Assembly (NCBI GenBank): GCA_947165285.1 | Contig: CAMUZS010000001.1 | Span: 186,001 to 250,000 of the forward strand | Reading direction: 5' to 3' | Length of the DNA: 64,000 nucleotides | Source: an uncultured Mycoplasmatota bacterium | GTDB lineage: Bacteria; Bacillota_I; Bacilli_A; RF39; UBA660 | In this document: positions 7,860 to 18,204 of the stretch, piece after piece | Position numbering within the stretch: position 1 is the first letter of the stretch | How the letters are laid out: each line of letters begins with the position of its first letter | The notes under the pieces: model-generated | Seen by the model: only the letters and a program-made list of their open reading frames with translations | The model's database searches: none | Told to the model about the DNA's origin: nothing | Translations under genes and position numbers: made by a program

Positions 7860-8075
7860 TAATACATTTAACACATTTTGTATCAAGTCAATATTATCTA
7901 TTACATTTGATATTTTATCGGTAATTCTTAATGAATATTTGTCTTTACAAAAGTTTATAAAATCATCAAAATTATTATCATTTCTATTTAATTCTTTTAT
8001 CCAATTTGAGTTTTCTTTTAAATACTGATAATAATTTTTAGAATTTAATAATTTCATTTGAGTATTTATAGTCAT
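7854..8075 (-). CDS. YlbE-like small protein
   Basis: 73 residues, helical. The segment YLKENSNWIKELNRN resembles the FIREQPxWYRxLSRNP region of Bacillus YlbE, as I remember it. It sits 2 nt after the YlbD-like gene, the same pair order as in Bacillus. GGAGATT ribosome site. Function unknown. Confidence 0.55.
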   Translation of the reverse strand: MTINTQMKLLNSKNYYQYLKENSNWIKELNRNDNNFDDFINFCKDKYSLRITDKISNVIDNIDLIQNVLNVLK

Positions 8076-8077
8076 AA

Positions 8078-8428
8078 TTAATCTCCAAAAAATTTTGTTA
8101 TTGGTCTAGGAATTGTAGGTCCTTTAACACTAGCTATGTTTTGTGCTCCTTTTGTTGTTAGTTCTTGAAGTAATGTTAATGCTTTTTGAGCTGTACCAAT
8201 ATGTTCTTGAACTTTAGACATATCAACATTTTTTAACATATCACTTATATTATTTGTATTACTATTTTGATTTTCACTAAAATATTTTTTCCATACACTT
8301 TCATCTTCACCATATATATCATATATTTCATATAATTTTTGCCAAGATATATCTTTATGATTATTTACATAATTTATTAATTCAGGATGTTTTTGTGCAA
8401 ATATTTTAAAATTTTCTTTTTTATCCAT
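8078..8428 (-). CDS. YlbD-like putative coat-family protein
   Basis: 116 residues. The N-terminal half (FAQKHPELINYV, then SWQKLYEIYDIYGEDESVWKKY) matches the HPxLI...SWQxLYExxxxxGExDxxW pattern of YlbD, a Bacillus protein classed as spore-coat-like. The C-terminal half is a helical tail. It is not secreted. In Bacillus ylbD and ylbE are adjacent, as here. A role in a spore coat cannot be claimed for this organism. Confidence 0.6.
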   Translation of the reverse strand: MDKKENFKIFAQKHPELINYVNNHKDISWQKLYEIYDIYGEDESVWKKYFSENQNSNTNNISDMLKNVDMSKVQEHIGTAQKALTLLQELTTKGAQNIASVKGPTIPRPITKFFGD

Positions 8429-8477
8429 AAAAAAATCACCTATTATATTTTATGATTAAATAGGCAATTTATTTATA

Positions 8478-11009
8478 TTATAATTTAAAATCTTGATAGA
8501 AATCATCTAATGATGTTTGTACTGGTTCTTTAATAATTTCCTTTTTTTCCTCTACTAATTCTTCTTGTTTTTCTTGATTATCTTTTTTAGTTTTATTTTT
8601 ATAATCAATTAATTCTACTTGAGTAAAAGCACATATTATTGTTTTTTTAGTAATTGAAGACCCAGTTGATAATAAATCCATTATAGCAATATCACTAGCT
8701 TTAATATTTTGAATTTCGCCATCAATATTTAAACTTATATTATCTTTTGAATTAGTAATAAATGCATTTAATACTTTATAATCATTAGATTTAACTTTTT
8801 TCATTATGTTAGATCCTTTTTTAGCACGAGTATGTAATTCTAAATCAGATATTTTTATTCTCTTAGCAGTCTTTTTATTAGTAACAATTGTAATATATTC
8901 ATCATCACTATTATAAGTTAGACCAGATATTAAAATATCATCACTTAAATTAATACCTTTTATTCCAGATGCTTTAGGACCAACAGTACTTATTTCATCA
9001 CTATTTATGTTTAAATATTTTCCAGATTCACTTATAAATAATGATTTTTGCTTATTTCTTTGTACACTTATTAATTCATCATTATCTTTTAATTTAAATG
9101 CAGTCATTGCTTTTGAATATCTAGATACTATAAAATCTTCTAATTTTGTCTTTTTAACAAGTCCATTTTTTGTAAATAATGTTATTTCTTCATCTTTATT
9201 ATCTAATATAATTGAAGATATTATTTTTTCTTCTGGTGATAAACCACCAATTATATTATTTACATGTTTTCCAAGTTCTTTCCATTTTGTTTCTTGTAAT
9301 ATATGTACTGGAATAAACATATAATTTCCTAAATTAGTAAATATTAATATATTATCTAATGTTGATAAACTAAATATATTAGTTATATAATCTCCTGGTT
9401 TTAACATAGGTAGTTCTTCATTATTTGCAGCATATACTTTTTTAGATACACGTTTTATATAACCTTCATTAGTTATTAATACTATTGCATCCTCTTCTTT
9501 AATCATTGCTTTCATATCAAGTTTTATTTCTGTTATTTCATCTTTAATTTCTGTTCGACGAGGATTTGCATATTCTTTTTTAATTTGTTTTAACTCTTGA
9601 ACCATAACATGTTTTAGAGCATTTTCATTATTTAAAATTTGTTCCCAAATTTCTATTTTCTTCTTTAATTCTTCCATTTTTTCTTGAAGTTCTACTATGT
9701 CAGTATTAGTTAATCTATATAGTTGTAATTCAACAATAGCTTTTGCTTGTTCTTCACTAAATTTAAACTCTTTAACTAAATTAGCAATAGCATCGCTTTT
9801 ATTTTTAGAAGCTCTAATAATTTTTATTACTTCATCTAAAATAGATATTGCTTTAACTAAACCTTCTAAAATATGTAACTCTTTTTTTGCTTTTGCTAAG
9901 TCAAATTCCGTTCTTCTTGTTATTACTTCTCTTTGATGAGCAATAAATGCATCTAATATATCTAAAATTCCTACATATTTTGGTCTACGATTTACTATAG
10001 CAACCATATTAAAACTATAGTTTACCTGTAAATCTGTATTTTTATATAAATAATTAAGTATTAAATTAGGATCAGCATCACGTTTTAAATCAATAACAAT
10101 ACGAGCCATATTTTCAAAATCTGATTCATCTATTACATCATTTATACCATCAATTTTTTTATCTAATTTAATATCAATAATTTTTTTAATTAATTGTTCT
10201 TTGACTAAATCATAAGGAATTGATTTAACTATTATTTGATTTTTAACTATTTCACAATCAGCTTTTAAAACAACTTTTCCTTTACCAGTAGTATAAGCTT
10301 TAATTAATTCTTCTTTTCCCTCAATTATTCCTCCAGTAGGAAAATCTGGTCCAGGTATTATATCCATAATAGTTTCAAGACGACAATTTGGACTTTCAAT
10401 TCTCTTAATTGTAGCATCTACTACTTCACCTAGGTTATGTGTTGGAATATCTGTTGCATAACCTGCAGAAATTCCTGTTGATCCATTTACAAGCAAGTTA
10501 GGAAATCTTGCAGGAAGTACAGTAGGTTCTTGAATAGAATCATCAAAATTCCATGCCATTTCAACAGTATTTTTATCGATTGATTCAAGCATTGTATCAG
10601 CAATTTTTGAAAGACGTGCTTCTGTATAACGCATCGCAGCAGGTCCATCACCATCAATAGATCCATTATTACCATGAATATCGATAAATACTTCTCTCAT
10701 CTTCCATGGTTGAGACATTCTAATTAATGCTTCATATATTGAAGAATCGCCATGTGGATGATAATTACCCATTATTTCACCAACTGCTTTTGCTGATTTA
10801 TGATATGGCTTATCATAAGTGTATCCACTTTTTTTCATAGCGTATAATATTCTTCTTTGAACAGGTTTAAGACCATCTCTTACATCTGGTAATGCTCTTT
10901 CTTGAATAATCTCTTTAGAATATCTTCCAAAACCTATTTCCATTATTTCATCTAAAGCATAATCACTAATTTTTTCAATTATTTCTTCAGTATTTTTTTT
11001 CTTTGGCAT
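8478..11009 (-). CDS. parC: DNA topoisomerase IV subunit A
   Basis: About 843 residues, full length. The breakage-reunion domain carries LPDVRDGLKPVQRRILYAM, HPHGDSSIYEALIRM and the active-site Tyr in AAMRYTEARL. HGNNGSIDGDGP and NGSTGISAGYATDIP identify ParC rather than GyrA. The quinolone-resistance positions (Ser and Glu of GDSSIYEA) are wild-type. A beta-pinwheel C-terminal domain and an acidic/basic tail follow. The start at 11009 has GGAAGTGA and lies 5 nt after the parE stop. With ParE it decatenates daughter chromosomes. Confidence 0.94.
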   Translation of the reverse strand: MPKKKNTEEIIEKISDYALDEIMEIGFGRYSKEIIQERALPDVRDGLKPVQRRILYAMKKSGYTYDKPYHKSAKAVGEIMGNYHPHGDSSIYEALIRMSQPWKMREVFIDIHGNNGSIDGDGPAAMRYTEARLSKIADTMLESIDKNTVEMAWNFDDSIQEPTVLPARFPNLLVNGSTGISAGYATDIPTHNLGEVVDATIKRIESPNCRLETIMDIIPGPDFPTGGIIEGKEELIKAYTTGKGKVVLKADCEIVKNQIIVKSIPYDLVKEQLIKKIIDIKLDKKIDGINDVIDESDFENMARIVIDLKRDADPNLILNYLYKNTDLQVNYSFNMVAIVNRRPKYVGILDILDAFIAHQREVITRRTEFDLAKAKKELHILEGLVKAISILDEVIKIIRASKNKSDAIANLVKEFKFSEEQAKAIVELQLYRLTNTDIVELQEKMEELKKKIEIWEQILNNENALKHVMVQELKQIKKEYANPRRTEIKDEITEIKLDMKAMIKEEDAIVLITNEGYIKRVSKKVYAANNEELPMLKPGDYITNIFSLSTLDNILIFTNLGNYMFIPVHILQETKWKELGKHVNNIIGGLSPEEKIISSIILDNKDEEITLFTKNGLVKKTKLEDFIVSRYSKAMTAFKLKDNDELISVQRNKQKSLFISESGKYLNINSDEISTVGPKASGIKGINLSDDILISGLTYNSDDEYITIVTNKKTAKRIKISDLELHTRAKKGSNIMKKVKSNDYKVLNAFITNSKDNISLNIDGEIQNIKASDIAIMDLLSTGSSITKKTIICAFTQVELIDYKNKTKKDNQEKQEELVEEKKEIIKEPVQTSLDDFYQDFKL

Positions 11010-11014
11010 TATTA

Positions 11015-12931
11015 TCACTTCCTAAAGTCATCTTCTAATGTAAAATCAACATTTTCATTAATCCAAGCCTTTCTTGGGGCTACTTCATCTCCCATAAGAG
11101 TATGAATTCTTTTTTCTGCAAGTGCAGCATCATCTAATGTTACTCTTATTAATCTTCTATTTTTAGGTGACATTGTTGTATCATAAAGTTCATCAGCATT
11201 CATTTCACCTAATCCTTTAAATCTTTGTAATTTATAATTTCCTTTTAAAGTTTTCTTTCTTTCTTCTAATTCTTCATCAGTAGCAATATATTCTTTTTCT
11301 CCTTTTGATCCTGTTTCTATAGAATAAAGTGGAGGTGTTGCAATATAAAGCATTCCTTGTTCTATTAATGGTCTCATAAATTTATAAAAGAAAGTAATTA
11401 ATAGAATTTGGATATGTGATCCATCAACATCTGCATCAGTCATTATTATTATTTTTCCATAATTTGACTCACGATAATCAAAATCTTGCCCTAATCCTGC
11501 ACCTATAGCATATTCTATAAGTCTAAGTTCAGCATTGTTTTCAATATCAGTACTTGATGCTTTTTCAGTATTTAATACTTTACCACGAAGAGGAAGTATT
11601 GCTTGGTGTTCTCTATCTCTATAACTTTTAGCGGATCCACCAGCTGAATCTCCTTCGACTAAGAATAATTCATTTTTTTCATAATCTCTTGATGTTGCTT
11701 TAGCTAACTTTTCAGATATTATTCTTTCTCTATTGTTTTTTGATTTATCTCCTTTTCTTACAGCTTCCCTTGCTTTTCTAGCTGCTTCTCTAGCAAGACG
11801 TGATTTATCTGCTTTTTCAAGTATCGACTTTGCTATTGTTTGATTTTCTTCTAAATAAAATTTTAAATTTTCATATATTACTTGTTCAACTGCTGATTTA
11901 GCTTCTGGAGTTCCAAGTTTACCTTTAGTTTGACCTTCAAATTGTAAAATATCTTCAGGTATTTTAACACTAATGATTGCTGTTAATCCTTCTCTAAGGT
12001 CAGATCCATCAAATGTATTATTTCCTTTAATTATATTATTATTTTTTGCATACTCATTAAATGCTTTAGTAAGACCTGTCTTAAACCCTACTTCATGAGA
12101 TCCACCATCAGTAGTTTTAACATCATTAACAAATGACAATATTTGTTCATTATAAGAGTCAGTATATTGCAATGCAATAGATACATCTATTCTATTTTTT
12201 ATATTATTAAATTGAACTACTTTATGTAATGTATTATGACCATCATTTACATATTCAACAAATGCTGTAAGTCCTGTTTCATAATGATACTTAGCATTTA
12301 AATTATCTTCTATATCACATACTTCTACTGTTAAATTAGGATTTAAAAATGCAGATTCTTGCATTCTTTCTGATATTGTAGTAAATGAAAAATTACAATT
12401 TTTAAATATTTCTTTATCAGGCATAAATTGAACTATTGTTCCTGTTTTATTAGTTTTACCAATTTCTTTTAAAGGAGAAGCTACTTTTCCACCATCTTTA
12501 AATTTTATTTGAGATATTTTTCCTTCCCTTGAAATTGTAACAGTCATCCATGAAGATAATGCATTAACAACTGATCCACCTACACCATGAAGACCACCAG
12601 ATACTTTGTATCCTCCTTCTTCAAATTTACCACCTGCATGCAAAATAGTATAAATGACTTCAGGAGTTGATTTACCAGATTCATGTTTTCCAATTGGAAC
12701 ACCACGGCCATTATCTGCTATTGTTATTGAACCATCACGTTCTAAAATTATTTTAATATAATTACCATAGCCATTAATTACTTCATCAATACCATTATCA
12801 ACAATTTCCCATACTAAATGATGCATACCTCTTTTATCAGTTGATCCAATATACATACCAGGACGTTTTCTAACAGCATCTAATCCTTCTAATATTTTGA
12901 TACTTTTTTCATTATATTCTTGATTTGCCAT
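11015..12931 (-). CDS. parE: DNA topoisomerase IV subunit B
   Basis: About 638 residues. The GHKL ATPase domain shows RPGMYIGSTDKRGMHHLVWE, DNGRG and the GLHGVG loop. The TOPRIM domain shows EGDSAGG, LRGKVLNTEK and DADVDGSHI. The KRGMHH and NGYGN variants favour ParE over GyrB, consistent with the downstream ParC. The ATG at 12931 has AAGGTG 6 nt upstream, so I prefer it to the GTG at 12940. Confidence 0.94.
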   Translation of the reverse strand: MANQEYNEKSIKILEGLDAVRKRPGMYIGSTDKRGMHHLVWEIVDNGIDEVINGYGNYIKIILERDGSITIADNGRGVPIGKHESGKSTPEVIYTILHAGGKFEEGGYKVSGGLHGVGGSVVNALSSWMTVTISREGKISQIKFKDGGKVASPLKEIGKTNKTGTIVQFMPDKEIFKNCNFSFTTISERMQESAFLNPNLTVEVCDIEDNLNAKYHYETGLTAFVEYVNDGHNTLHKVVQFNNIKNRIDVSIALQYTDSYNEQILSFVNDVKTTDGGSHEVGFKTGLTKAFNEYAKNNNIIKGNNTFDGSDLREGLTAIISVKIPEDILQFEGQTKGKLGTPEAKSAVEQVIYENLKFYLEENQTIAKSILEKADKSRLAREAARKAREAVRKGDKSKNNRERIISEKLAKATSRDYEKNELFLVEGDSAGGSAKSYRDREHQAILPLRGKVLNTEKASSTDIENNAELRLIEYAIGAGLGQDFDYRESNYGKIIIMTDADVDGSHIQILLITFFYKFMRPLIEQGMLYIATPPLYSIETGSKGEKEYIATDEELEERKKTLKGNYKLQRFKGLGEMNADELYDTTMSPKNRRLIRVTLDDAALAEKRIHTLMGDEVAPRKAWINENVDFTLEDDFRK

Positions 12932-12994
12932 TGTCTTCACCTTAATTCATAATATCATAAATAATCCCCAAATTCTAGGCATTTTACAAAACAT

Positions 12995-13022
12995 TTGACA
13001 TATTATAAAAATATAGTATAAT
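12995..13022 (+). promoter_or_regulatory. Promoter of rpsD
   Basis: Consensus TTGACA (12995-13000), a 16-bp spacer and consensus TATAAT (13017-13022), about 165 nt before the rpsD start. Confidence 0.8.
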
Positions 13023-13029
13023 TATTATT

Positions 13030-13188
13030 GCAACTTAATTTGGCAGTGTTGTAATGTAAATAGATGTGTTTATCACGCAAAGTATATTAGTATCTTTTCT
13101 GCCTAAAGAGAAAATATCAAGATAAACTCCCCTTTTTATATTATAACTTTCCTTTTTAGTAGCAAATATAAAGAAAGGAGAAAAATAT
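13030..13188 (+). promoter_or_regulatory. rpsD leader, probable S4 autoregulatory RNA
   Basis: The transcript has an untranslated leader of about 160 nt. GGCAG and CTGCC segments (within 13041-13105) can close a large structure with inner pairings, and the AAAGGAG ribosome site is at the far end. In Bacillus, S4 represses its own mRNA by binding the rpsD leader. The same role here is inference; I could not compare it with a covariance model. Confidence 0.5.
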
Positions 13189-13791
13189 ATGGCAAGATAT
13201 ACTGGTCCTGCATACAAAAAATCTAGAAGAGTTGGTTTTTCTACTTTAGAAAACGGAAAAGATTTAGCTAGACGTCCTTATGCTCCTGGAATTCATGGTG
13301 CTCAAAGAAAAAGAAAAACTAGTGAATATTCTATTCAGTTAACTGAAAAACAAAAAATTAGATTTATGTATGGATTAAATGAAAAACAATTTAGAAAAAC
13401 TTTTGATAAAGCTTCTAAAATGAAAGGTATTGCTGGTGAAAATTTCTTATTTTTATTAGAATCAAGACTTGATAATATTGTTTATCGTCTTGGTATGGCT
13501 AAAACTAGACGTGCAGCAAGACAAGTAGTTAATCATGGACATATTTGTGTTAATGGAATAAAAGTAGATATTCCTTCATATCAAGTAAAACCAGGTGATA
13601 TTATTACTGTAAAAGAACAATCACTTGATCATCCAGCTATAAAAGAAGCTGTTGAAAGTTCATTAGGTACTCCTAAATTTGTTGAATTTGACAAAGCAAA
13701 ACTTACTGGTAAATATTTAAGATTACCTGAAAGAAGTGAATTAAATCCTGATATAAATGAATCTCTAGTAGTAGAATTCTATAACAGATAA
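13189..13791 (+). CDS. rpsD: 30S ribosomal protein S4
   Basis: 200 residues, full length. It begins [14 protein letters not shown] and carries the S4 RNA-binding domain ([20 protein letters not shown], then [13 protein letters not shown]). It nucleates assembly of the small subunit. It is monocistronic, away from the main ribosomal operons, as in Bacillus. The N-terminal zinc-binding Cys residues found in some S4 proteins are absent. Confidence 0.97.
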   Translation: MARYTGPAYKKSRRVGFSTLENGKDLARRPYAPGIHGAQRKRKTSEYSIQLTEKQKIRFMYGLNEKQFRKTFDKASKMKGIAGENFLFLLESRLDNIVYRLGMAKTRRAARQVVNHGHICVNGIKVDIPSYQVKPGDIITVKEQSLDHPAIKEAVESSLGTPKFVEFDKAKLTGKYLRLPERSELNPDINESLVVEFYNR

Positions 13792-13792
13792 T

Positions 13793-13824
13793 AAAAAATA
13801 CTAACAATTGTTAGTATTTTTTTT
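13793..13824. terminator. Bidirectional terminator between rpsD and the M16 genes
   Basis: A near-perfect palindrome AATACTAACAATTGTTAGTATT flanked by A and T runs, usable by both converging units. Confidence 0.85.
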
Positions 13825-15085
13825 ATGGTTCCATTAATATAGTTACTTCATTAGAAACATCTATCTTATTAATTATTTTTTTTGCATCTTCTAATGATAA
13901 TGATTTTATTATATTAAAAATATTATTATTAATCTTATTATATGTAATTATATCATCTATAATAGAATTATTTACATATTCAACATCATCAAAACTTGTA
14001 ATTAAATATGCCAAAGTACATTTAATTTTTCTTCTTAATTTATCATTTGTTATTTCCATCTTTTTCATACTTTGTTTTATAATTGAAATTAATTCCTCAG
14101 GATATTTTGTTTCAGATAGTATTGATATAACTACACAATCTTTATCTACTCTAACTTTTGTATTTAAAGTATTAATTAAATTTTTTTCCATTAATTCTTC
14201 TTTTAAATCACTTGTTGGTCCAAAATTAGCATTCATAATTGTTCTTAAATAAACTCTAAGTAGTAAATCAGAATAATCCTTAAATAATTTTCTAGATATT
14301 TTATAACTAATATTTAATTTTGGTATTTTAATATTACCTTTTAAATTTATTTTTTCTTTTAATACTTTAGTATCTTCTTTTTCATATATTTTTTTTATAT
14401 TAGCTTTATTTGATTTTTTACTTTTTTGATTTTCTTTAATAGCGGCAGCTAATTCATATGGATTAAAATTACCAGTTACTACCAAAAACATATTATTAGG
14501 TTGATAGAAATTATCAAATACTAATTCTAATTCTTTTTTACTAATCTTTTTTACATCATCTTCTGTACCAGCTATTTCATTTCTTATATTATTTTTATTA
14601 TAAATTGCTTTATTAGATTCATAATACATCACTCTATTTGGTTGATTTTTATTCATCCTTACTTCTTCTAAAATAATATTTCTTTCTTTTTCTACTAAGT
14701 CATTTGTTATTACTTTAGTTTGTACAAAATCAAGTAAGTAAGTTACATTTTCAATTATATCTATATTTCCAAAAATATTATAAGAAGTAAAGTCATATGT
14801 AGTAAATGCATTAACACTTGTTCCTTTTAAATCAAAAAATTGATCAGCAGTTTTTCCATCTTTTTCATTAAAATTAATATGTTCAAAATAATGAGCTATT
14901 CCATCATTTACTTTATACTCTTTATTATCTATTTTAAAATTAGTATCTATTGATCCATATTTTACATTTAATGTTGCATAATAATTATTTACTTTTTCAT
15001 TAGTCCACATAAATATTTGTAAACCATTATTACATTCATCGTAGTATATTTTTTCATTTAATTTATTTAGTTTAATTTCTTTCAT
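13823..15085 (-). CDS. M16 peptidase, YmfH-like, with zinc motif
   Basis: 420 residues. The inverted zinc motif HYFEH (HxxEH) lies at about residues 66-70, with the downstream Glu region in LEEVRMNKNQPNR. It has the two-lobe M16 layout (pitrilysin/processing peptidase family). In Bacillus the ymfF-ymfH pair encodes matched M16 proteins of this kind. It overlaps the partner gene by 4 nt (ATGA). The substrate is unknown. Confidence 0.85.
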   Translation of the reverse strand: MKEIKLNKLNEKIYYDECNNGLQIFMWTNEKVNNYYATLNVKYGSIDTNFKIDNKEYKVNDGIAHYFEHINFNEKDGKTADQFFDLKGTSVNAFTTYDFTSYNIFGNIDIIENVTYLLDFVQTKVITNDLVEKERNIILEEVRMNKNQPNRVMYYESNKAIYNKNNIRNEIAGTEDDVKKISKKELELVFDNFYQPNNMFLVVTGNFNPYELAAAIKENQKSKKSNKANIKKIYEKEDTKVLKEKINLKGNIKIPKLNISYKISRKLFKDYSDLLLRVYLRTIMNANFGPTSDLKEELMEKNLINTLNTKVRVDKDCVVISILSETKYPEELISIIKQSMKKMEITNDKLRRKIKCTLAYLITSFDDVEYVNNSIIDDIITYNKINNNIFNIIKSLSLEDAKKIINKIDVSNEVTILMEP

Positions 15086-16347
15086 TTATTACCTACGCTT
15101 TCTAATAAATATATGGTACTAATTTTAATTTTTTTTGCTAAATCAATTATTTCTTTTTTACTTACTTTTTTATCATTATTTATACGTTCCATTATTAAAG
15201 GAGTTTTATTTAAATTATGAAAAAAATAATTATTAATAAGTGATGATTGATTATCTAAAACATTTTTTAATCCATTCATATGACTTTTTATAGCATTATC
15301 AATACTTTCTTGATCAAAATCACCACTTATCATTTCTTTAATAGATTTTTTAATTAACTTAACAGCTTTATTTTTATTAACTTTATCAATACCTGTCATT
15401 ATTATTAATAAATTATCATATTTTTGATACATACTATTAATTTGATAACACAACGAATTCTTTTCTCTTAAATTTTGACCTAATTTATTATTTAAAGATC
15501 CACTACCAAAAATATTATTAAATATTGGCATAACATTATTTTTTTCATTATCATTTAAATCTTTTAAATTACATATAGTAACTAAAACATCTTGTTCAAA
15601 ATTATCTTGTTCTACTATTTCTTTAACACTATTTTTAAAATTATTTTCTACATATGTTAATAGTTTTTGTGTTTTAATTATATTGTTTTTAAATAAATCA
15701 CAAATCATAATATTTATTTTATCCATATCAAGATTTCCAATTAAATATATATCACAATAAAAATTATCCAACATATATTTATATTCATCTACTAAATTGG
15801 ATGTATTTATTTTATTTAAATCATCAATATTACCAACCATATAATAACTAGCAGGCATTTTATCATCTGTATTAATTAAAGCTCTTTTAATAGCATATCT
15901 ATTAGGTGATTCTTTTATACTTTCAATATCTACTAATATCCTGTTTTTAATAATATTTAATGTTCTTTCATCAAATTCATTATTTTTAATATTTGGATTA
16001 AAAATCATTTCAAATGGAAATTTTATTACATCTTTTAAATAAGATTTTTCTGCAAATTTTGGATCTATAAAATTATATACAAAATTATTTAAAACTATAT
16101 TTCCTAATCTTGTAGATACTCCATAAAAAGAAGCAGAATATAAATCTTCAAGTTTTTCAACCACTTTTTTTCTTTTATTATATTTTTTACTAGAATGAAC
16201 TATCATATCAACTAATGCATTATTTATAGTAATTTTATTTTCTTCAAATTTATTATAAAAGATTATTTCCATATGACACGTCTTGAATTTATCTGTTTTA
16301 ATAGTATATAAATTAAATGAATTATTTTTATATTCTTTATATATCAT
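15082..16347 (-). CDS. M16-family protein, YmfF-like, no zinc motif
   Basis: About 421 residues with the M16 fold pattern but no HxxEH at the expected place, as in the non-catalytic partner of paired M16 proteins. The start at 16347 has AGGTG 6 nt upstream. It is translationally coupled to the zinc-bearing partner, so a two-subunit peptidase is likely. Confidence 0.78.
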   Translation of the reverse strand: MIYKEYKNNSFNLYTIKTDKFKTCHMEIIFYNKFEENKITINNALVDMIVHSSKKYNKRKKVVEKLEDLYSASFYGVSTRLGNIVLNNFVYNFIDPKFAEKSYLKDVIKFPFEMIFNPNIKNNEFDERTLNIIKNRILVDIESIKESPNRYAIKRALINTDDKMPASYYMVGNIDDLNKINTSNLVDEYKYMLDNFYCDIYLIGNLDMDKINIMICDLFKNNIIKTQKLLTYVENNFKNSVKEIVEQDNFEQDVLVTICNLKDLNDNEKNNVMPIFNNIFGSGSLNNKLGQNLREKNSLCYQINSMYQKYDNLLIIMTGIDKVNKNKAVKLIKKSIKEMISGDFDQESIDNAIKSHMNGLKNVLDNQSSLINNYFFHNLNKTPLIMERINNDKKVSKKEIIDLAKKIKISTIYLLESVGNK

Positions 16348-16407
16348 TAATATCACCTACCTTTATTATGTATCTTTTACTTTTTTTTACTACAAAAAAG
16401 AAGAAAA

Positions 16408-18168
16408 TTACACATCTTCCTCTTCATTTATTTCATCAATATCCTTTAATGGACTATACCAATCAACTATATCTTCGCATACAAATTTCATTTCTAATTT
16501 ATTATTTATAAAATTATAATATAATTGATATAAATCACTTGTTTTAGTATTCTCATCATAATTTTTAGTAACAAATATTAAATCATTATTAATGTAAAGG
16601 AAACTATATATATCATTTGCAACTGTACTAGTTCTTATTCCATTATATAAATTTAAATCATTAGTATTATCGCCAGTTCTTTTTAAATAATAAATACTAT
16701 CTTTACTTTCTGATACCTCTACATAATCAGCATTTACATCTTCTGCAATAGTTCTAACTTTTCCATCAGAAATAGAATTTAAATAATATCTATCATTAAT
16801 ATAGTTACTATATATATAACCATCCACATAATTATCATTTAATTGATTATTAATTAATTTAGTGTCGACTTCATTTACTAATCTAATAGATTTATTACTA
16901 ATTCTACTATAATATAAATTATAATAATTTTGATCTTCTAGTAATAAATAGTATTCATTATTATTTCTTAAAAATACCTTAGCATTAGTCGTAATATTTT
17001 TATATGCTAAAGATGGATTTGAATTTCCATATTTTAAATACATACTATTTAATCTTAATTTTTCAAAATCATCATAGAAAGTTTCTACATTTTTATAATC
17101 TTTAATATTTAATGCATTATTTTCAAAAGAATATGTAGTATAACTATATATTTGATTTCTTAAATCATAATAATATAATTTATTAATATTGGCAGCTACT
17201 AAAGATAAATTATCATTATTTTTAAAATACAAATCATATCCTAGTTTACCATAATTTTGAACATATTCTCTTAATTGATTTCTAAATTCAACATTTTTTC
17301 CTTCTTTTTGATTTGCTTCATAAGTTATTTTATTAACTCTTCCAGATGTATAATCTTCATAATCATAAGATTTATAATTTTTATCTGATACTTTATAATC
17401 ATCTTTTAAAACATTAGATACATCTTTTTCATTTTCACTATTAATTGTATAAATAAACTTAGTATAATTATTATCTTTATCATATAATTTAACAATATTT
17501 TCTAAAACCTTCTTTGTAGAATCTTTAGATATATCATATACAAAATAATCCATTAATTCATCATTTTTTACTGAATATAAAATATATTTATTATCATGAT
17601 TTATTTCTACACTATTATAAACATTTGATATTACTTTTGGATCATTTTCTATTTTTTGATATATTAATTTTCCTGCTTGATTATATATTAAATGATTACC
17701 TGTAATTACTTCTATTTTATTAACATTTGAAGCCACTTTTATAAGATTTTTTTCATTTCTAGCATATAAATATAAAGTATTTTTATTATCTATGTAATAA
17801 ATATGTCTATCATCTTTACTAAATCCAAATGTAACAACATTATCAGCTATTTTTTCTCCAGGTCCTACCCCAGTTGTATCAAGTAAAAATAGTGTATTTT
17901 TATTTAAATATAATAAATATCTTGTATCATTATTTGCATATTCAATTTTAGCATCTTCTAAAGTAGCTATATCATTTTTCATACTATTTGATTTGGTAAT
18001 AAACATTAGTTTATTTTCTGCATTTGTAAAAACAAGCGGAAAATCTGGATGTATTTTACTTCTAAAAACTAAACCTCCAAAAACTAATAAAAACGATAAA
18101 ATAAATAACCCAAAAACAATAACATATGATTTTATTTTATTTGAATGATAATTATTATTACCTTTCAT
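16408..18168 (-). CDS. Membrane-anchored propeller-like protein
   Basis: About 586 residues. One N-terminal membrane span lies at about residues 15-36 and the rest is outside. The external part contains many short repeats rich in IYYxxxxxxLYLY (for example HIYYIDNKNTLYLY and SIYYLKRTGD), which suggests a beta-propeller of the DUF5050/TolB kind. An acidic tail closes it. The ATG at 18168 has AAAGAGGTG at 7 nt. Function unknown. It lies upstream of the M16 pair on the same strand, with about 60 nt between. Confidence 0.55.
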   Translation of the reverse strand: MKGNNNYHSNKIKSYVIVFGLFILSFLLVFGGLVFRSKIHPDFPLVFTNAENKLMFITKSNSMKNDIATLEDAKIEYANNDTRYLLYLNKNTLFLLDTTGVGPGEKIADNVVTFGFSKDDRHIYYIDNKNTLYLYARNEKNLIKVASNVNKIEVITGNHLIYNQAGKLIYQKIENDPKVISNVYNSVEINHDNKYILYSVKNDELMDYFVYDISKDSTKKVLENIVKLYDKDNNYTKFIYTINSENEKDVSNVLKDDYKVSDKNYKSYDYEDYTSGRVNKITYEANQKEGKNVEFRNQLREYVQNYGKLGYDLYFKNNDNLSLVAANINKLYYYDLRNQIYSYTTYSFENNALNIKDYKNVETFYDDFEKLRLNSMYLKYGNSNPSLAYKNITTNAKVFLRNNNEYYLLLEDQNYYNLYYSRISNKSIRLVNEVDTKLINNQLNDNYVDGYIYSNYINDRYYLNSISDGKVRTIAEDVNADYVEVSESKDSIYYLKRTGDNTNDLNLYNGIRTSTVANDIYSFLYINNDLIFVTKNYDENTKTSDLYQLYYNFINNKLEMKFVCEDIVDWYSPLKDIDEINEEEDV

Positions 18169-18204
18169 TTTATACACCTCTTTATATATTATCTTATAAA
18201 TAAA

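Noticed and set aside
8478-12931. The topoisomerase pair as gyrase (gyrA/gyrB)
   Set aside because: VQRRILYAM, HGNNGSIDGDGP and GSTGISAGYATDIP in the A subunit, and STDKRGMHH in the B subunit, fit ParC/ParE better than gyrase.
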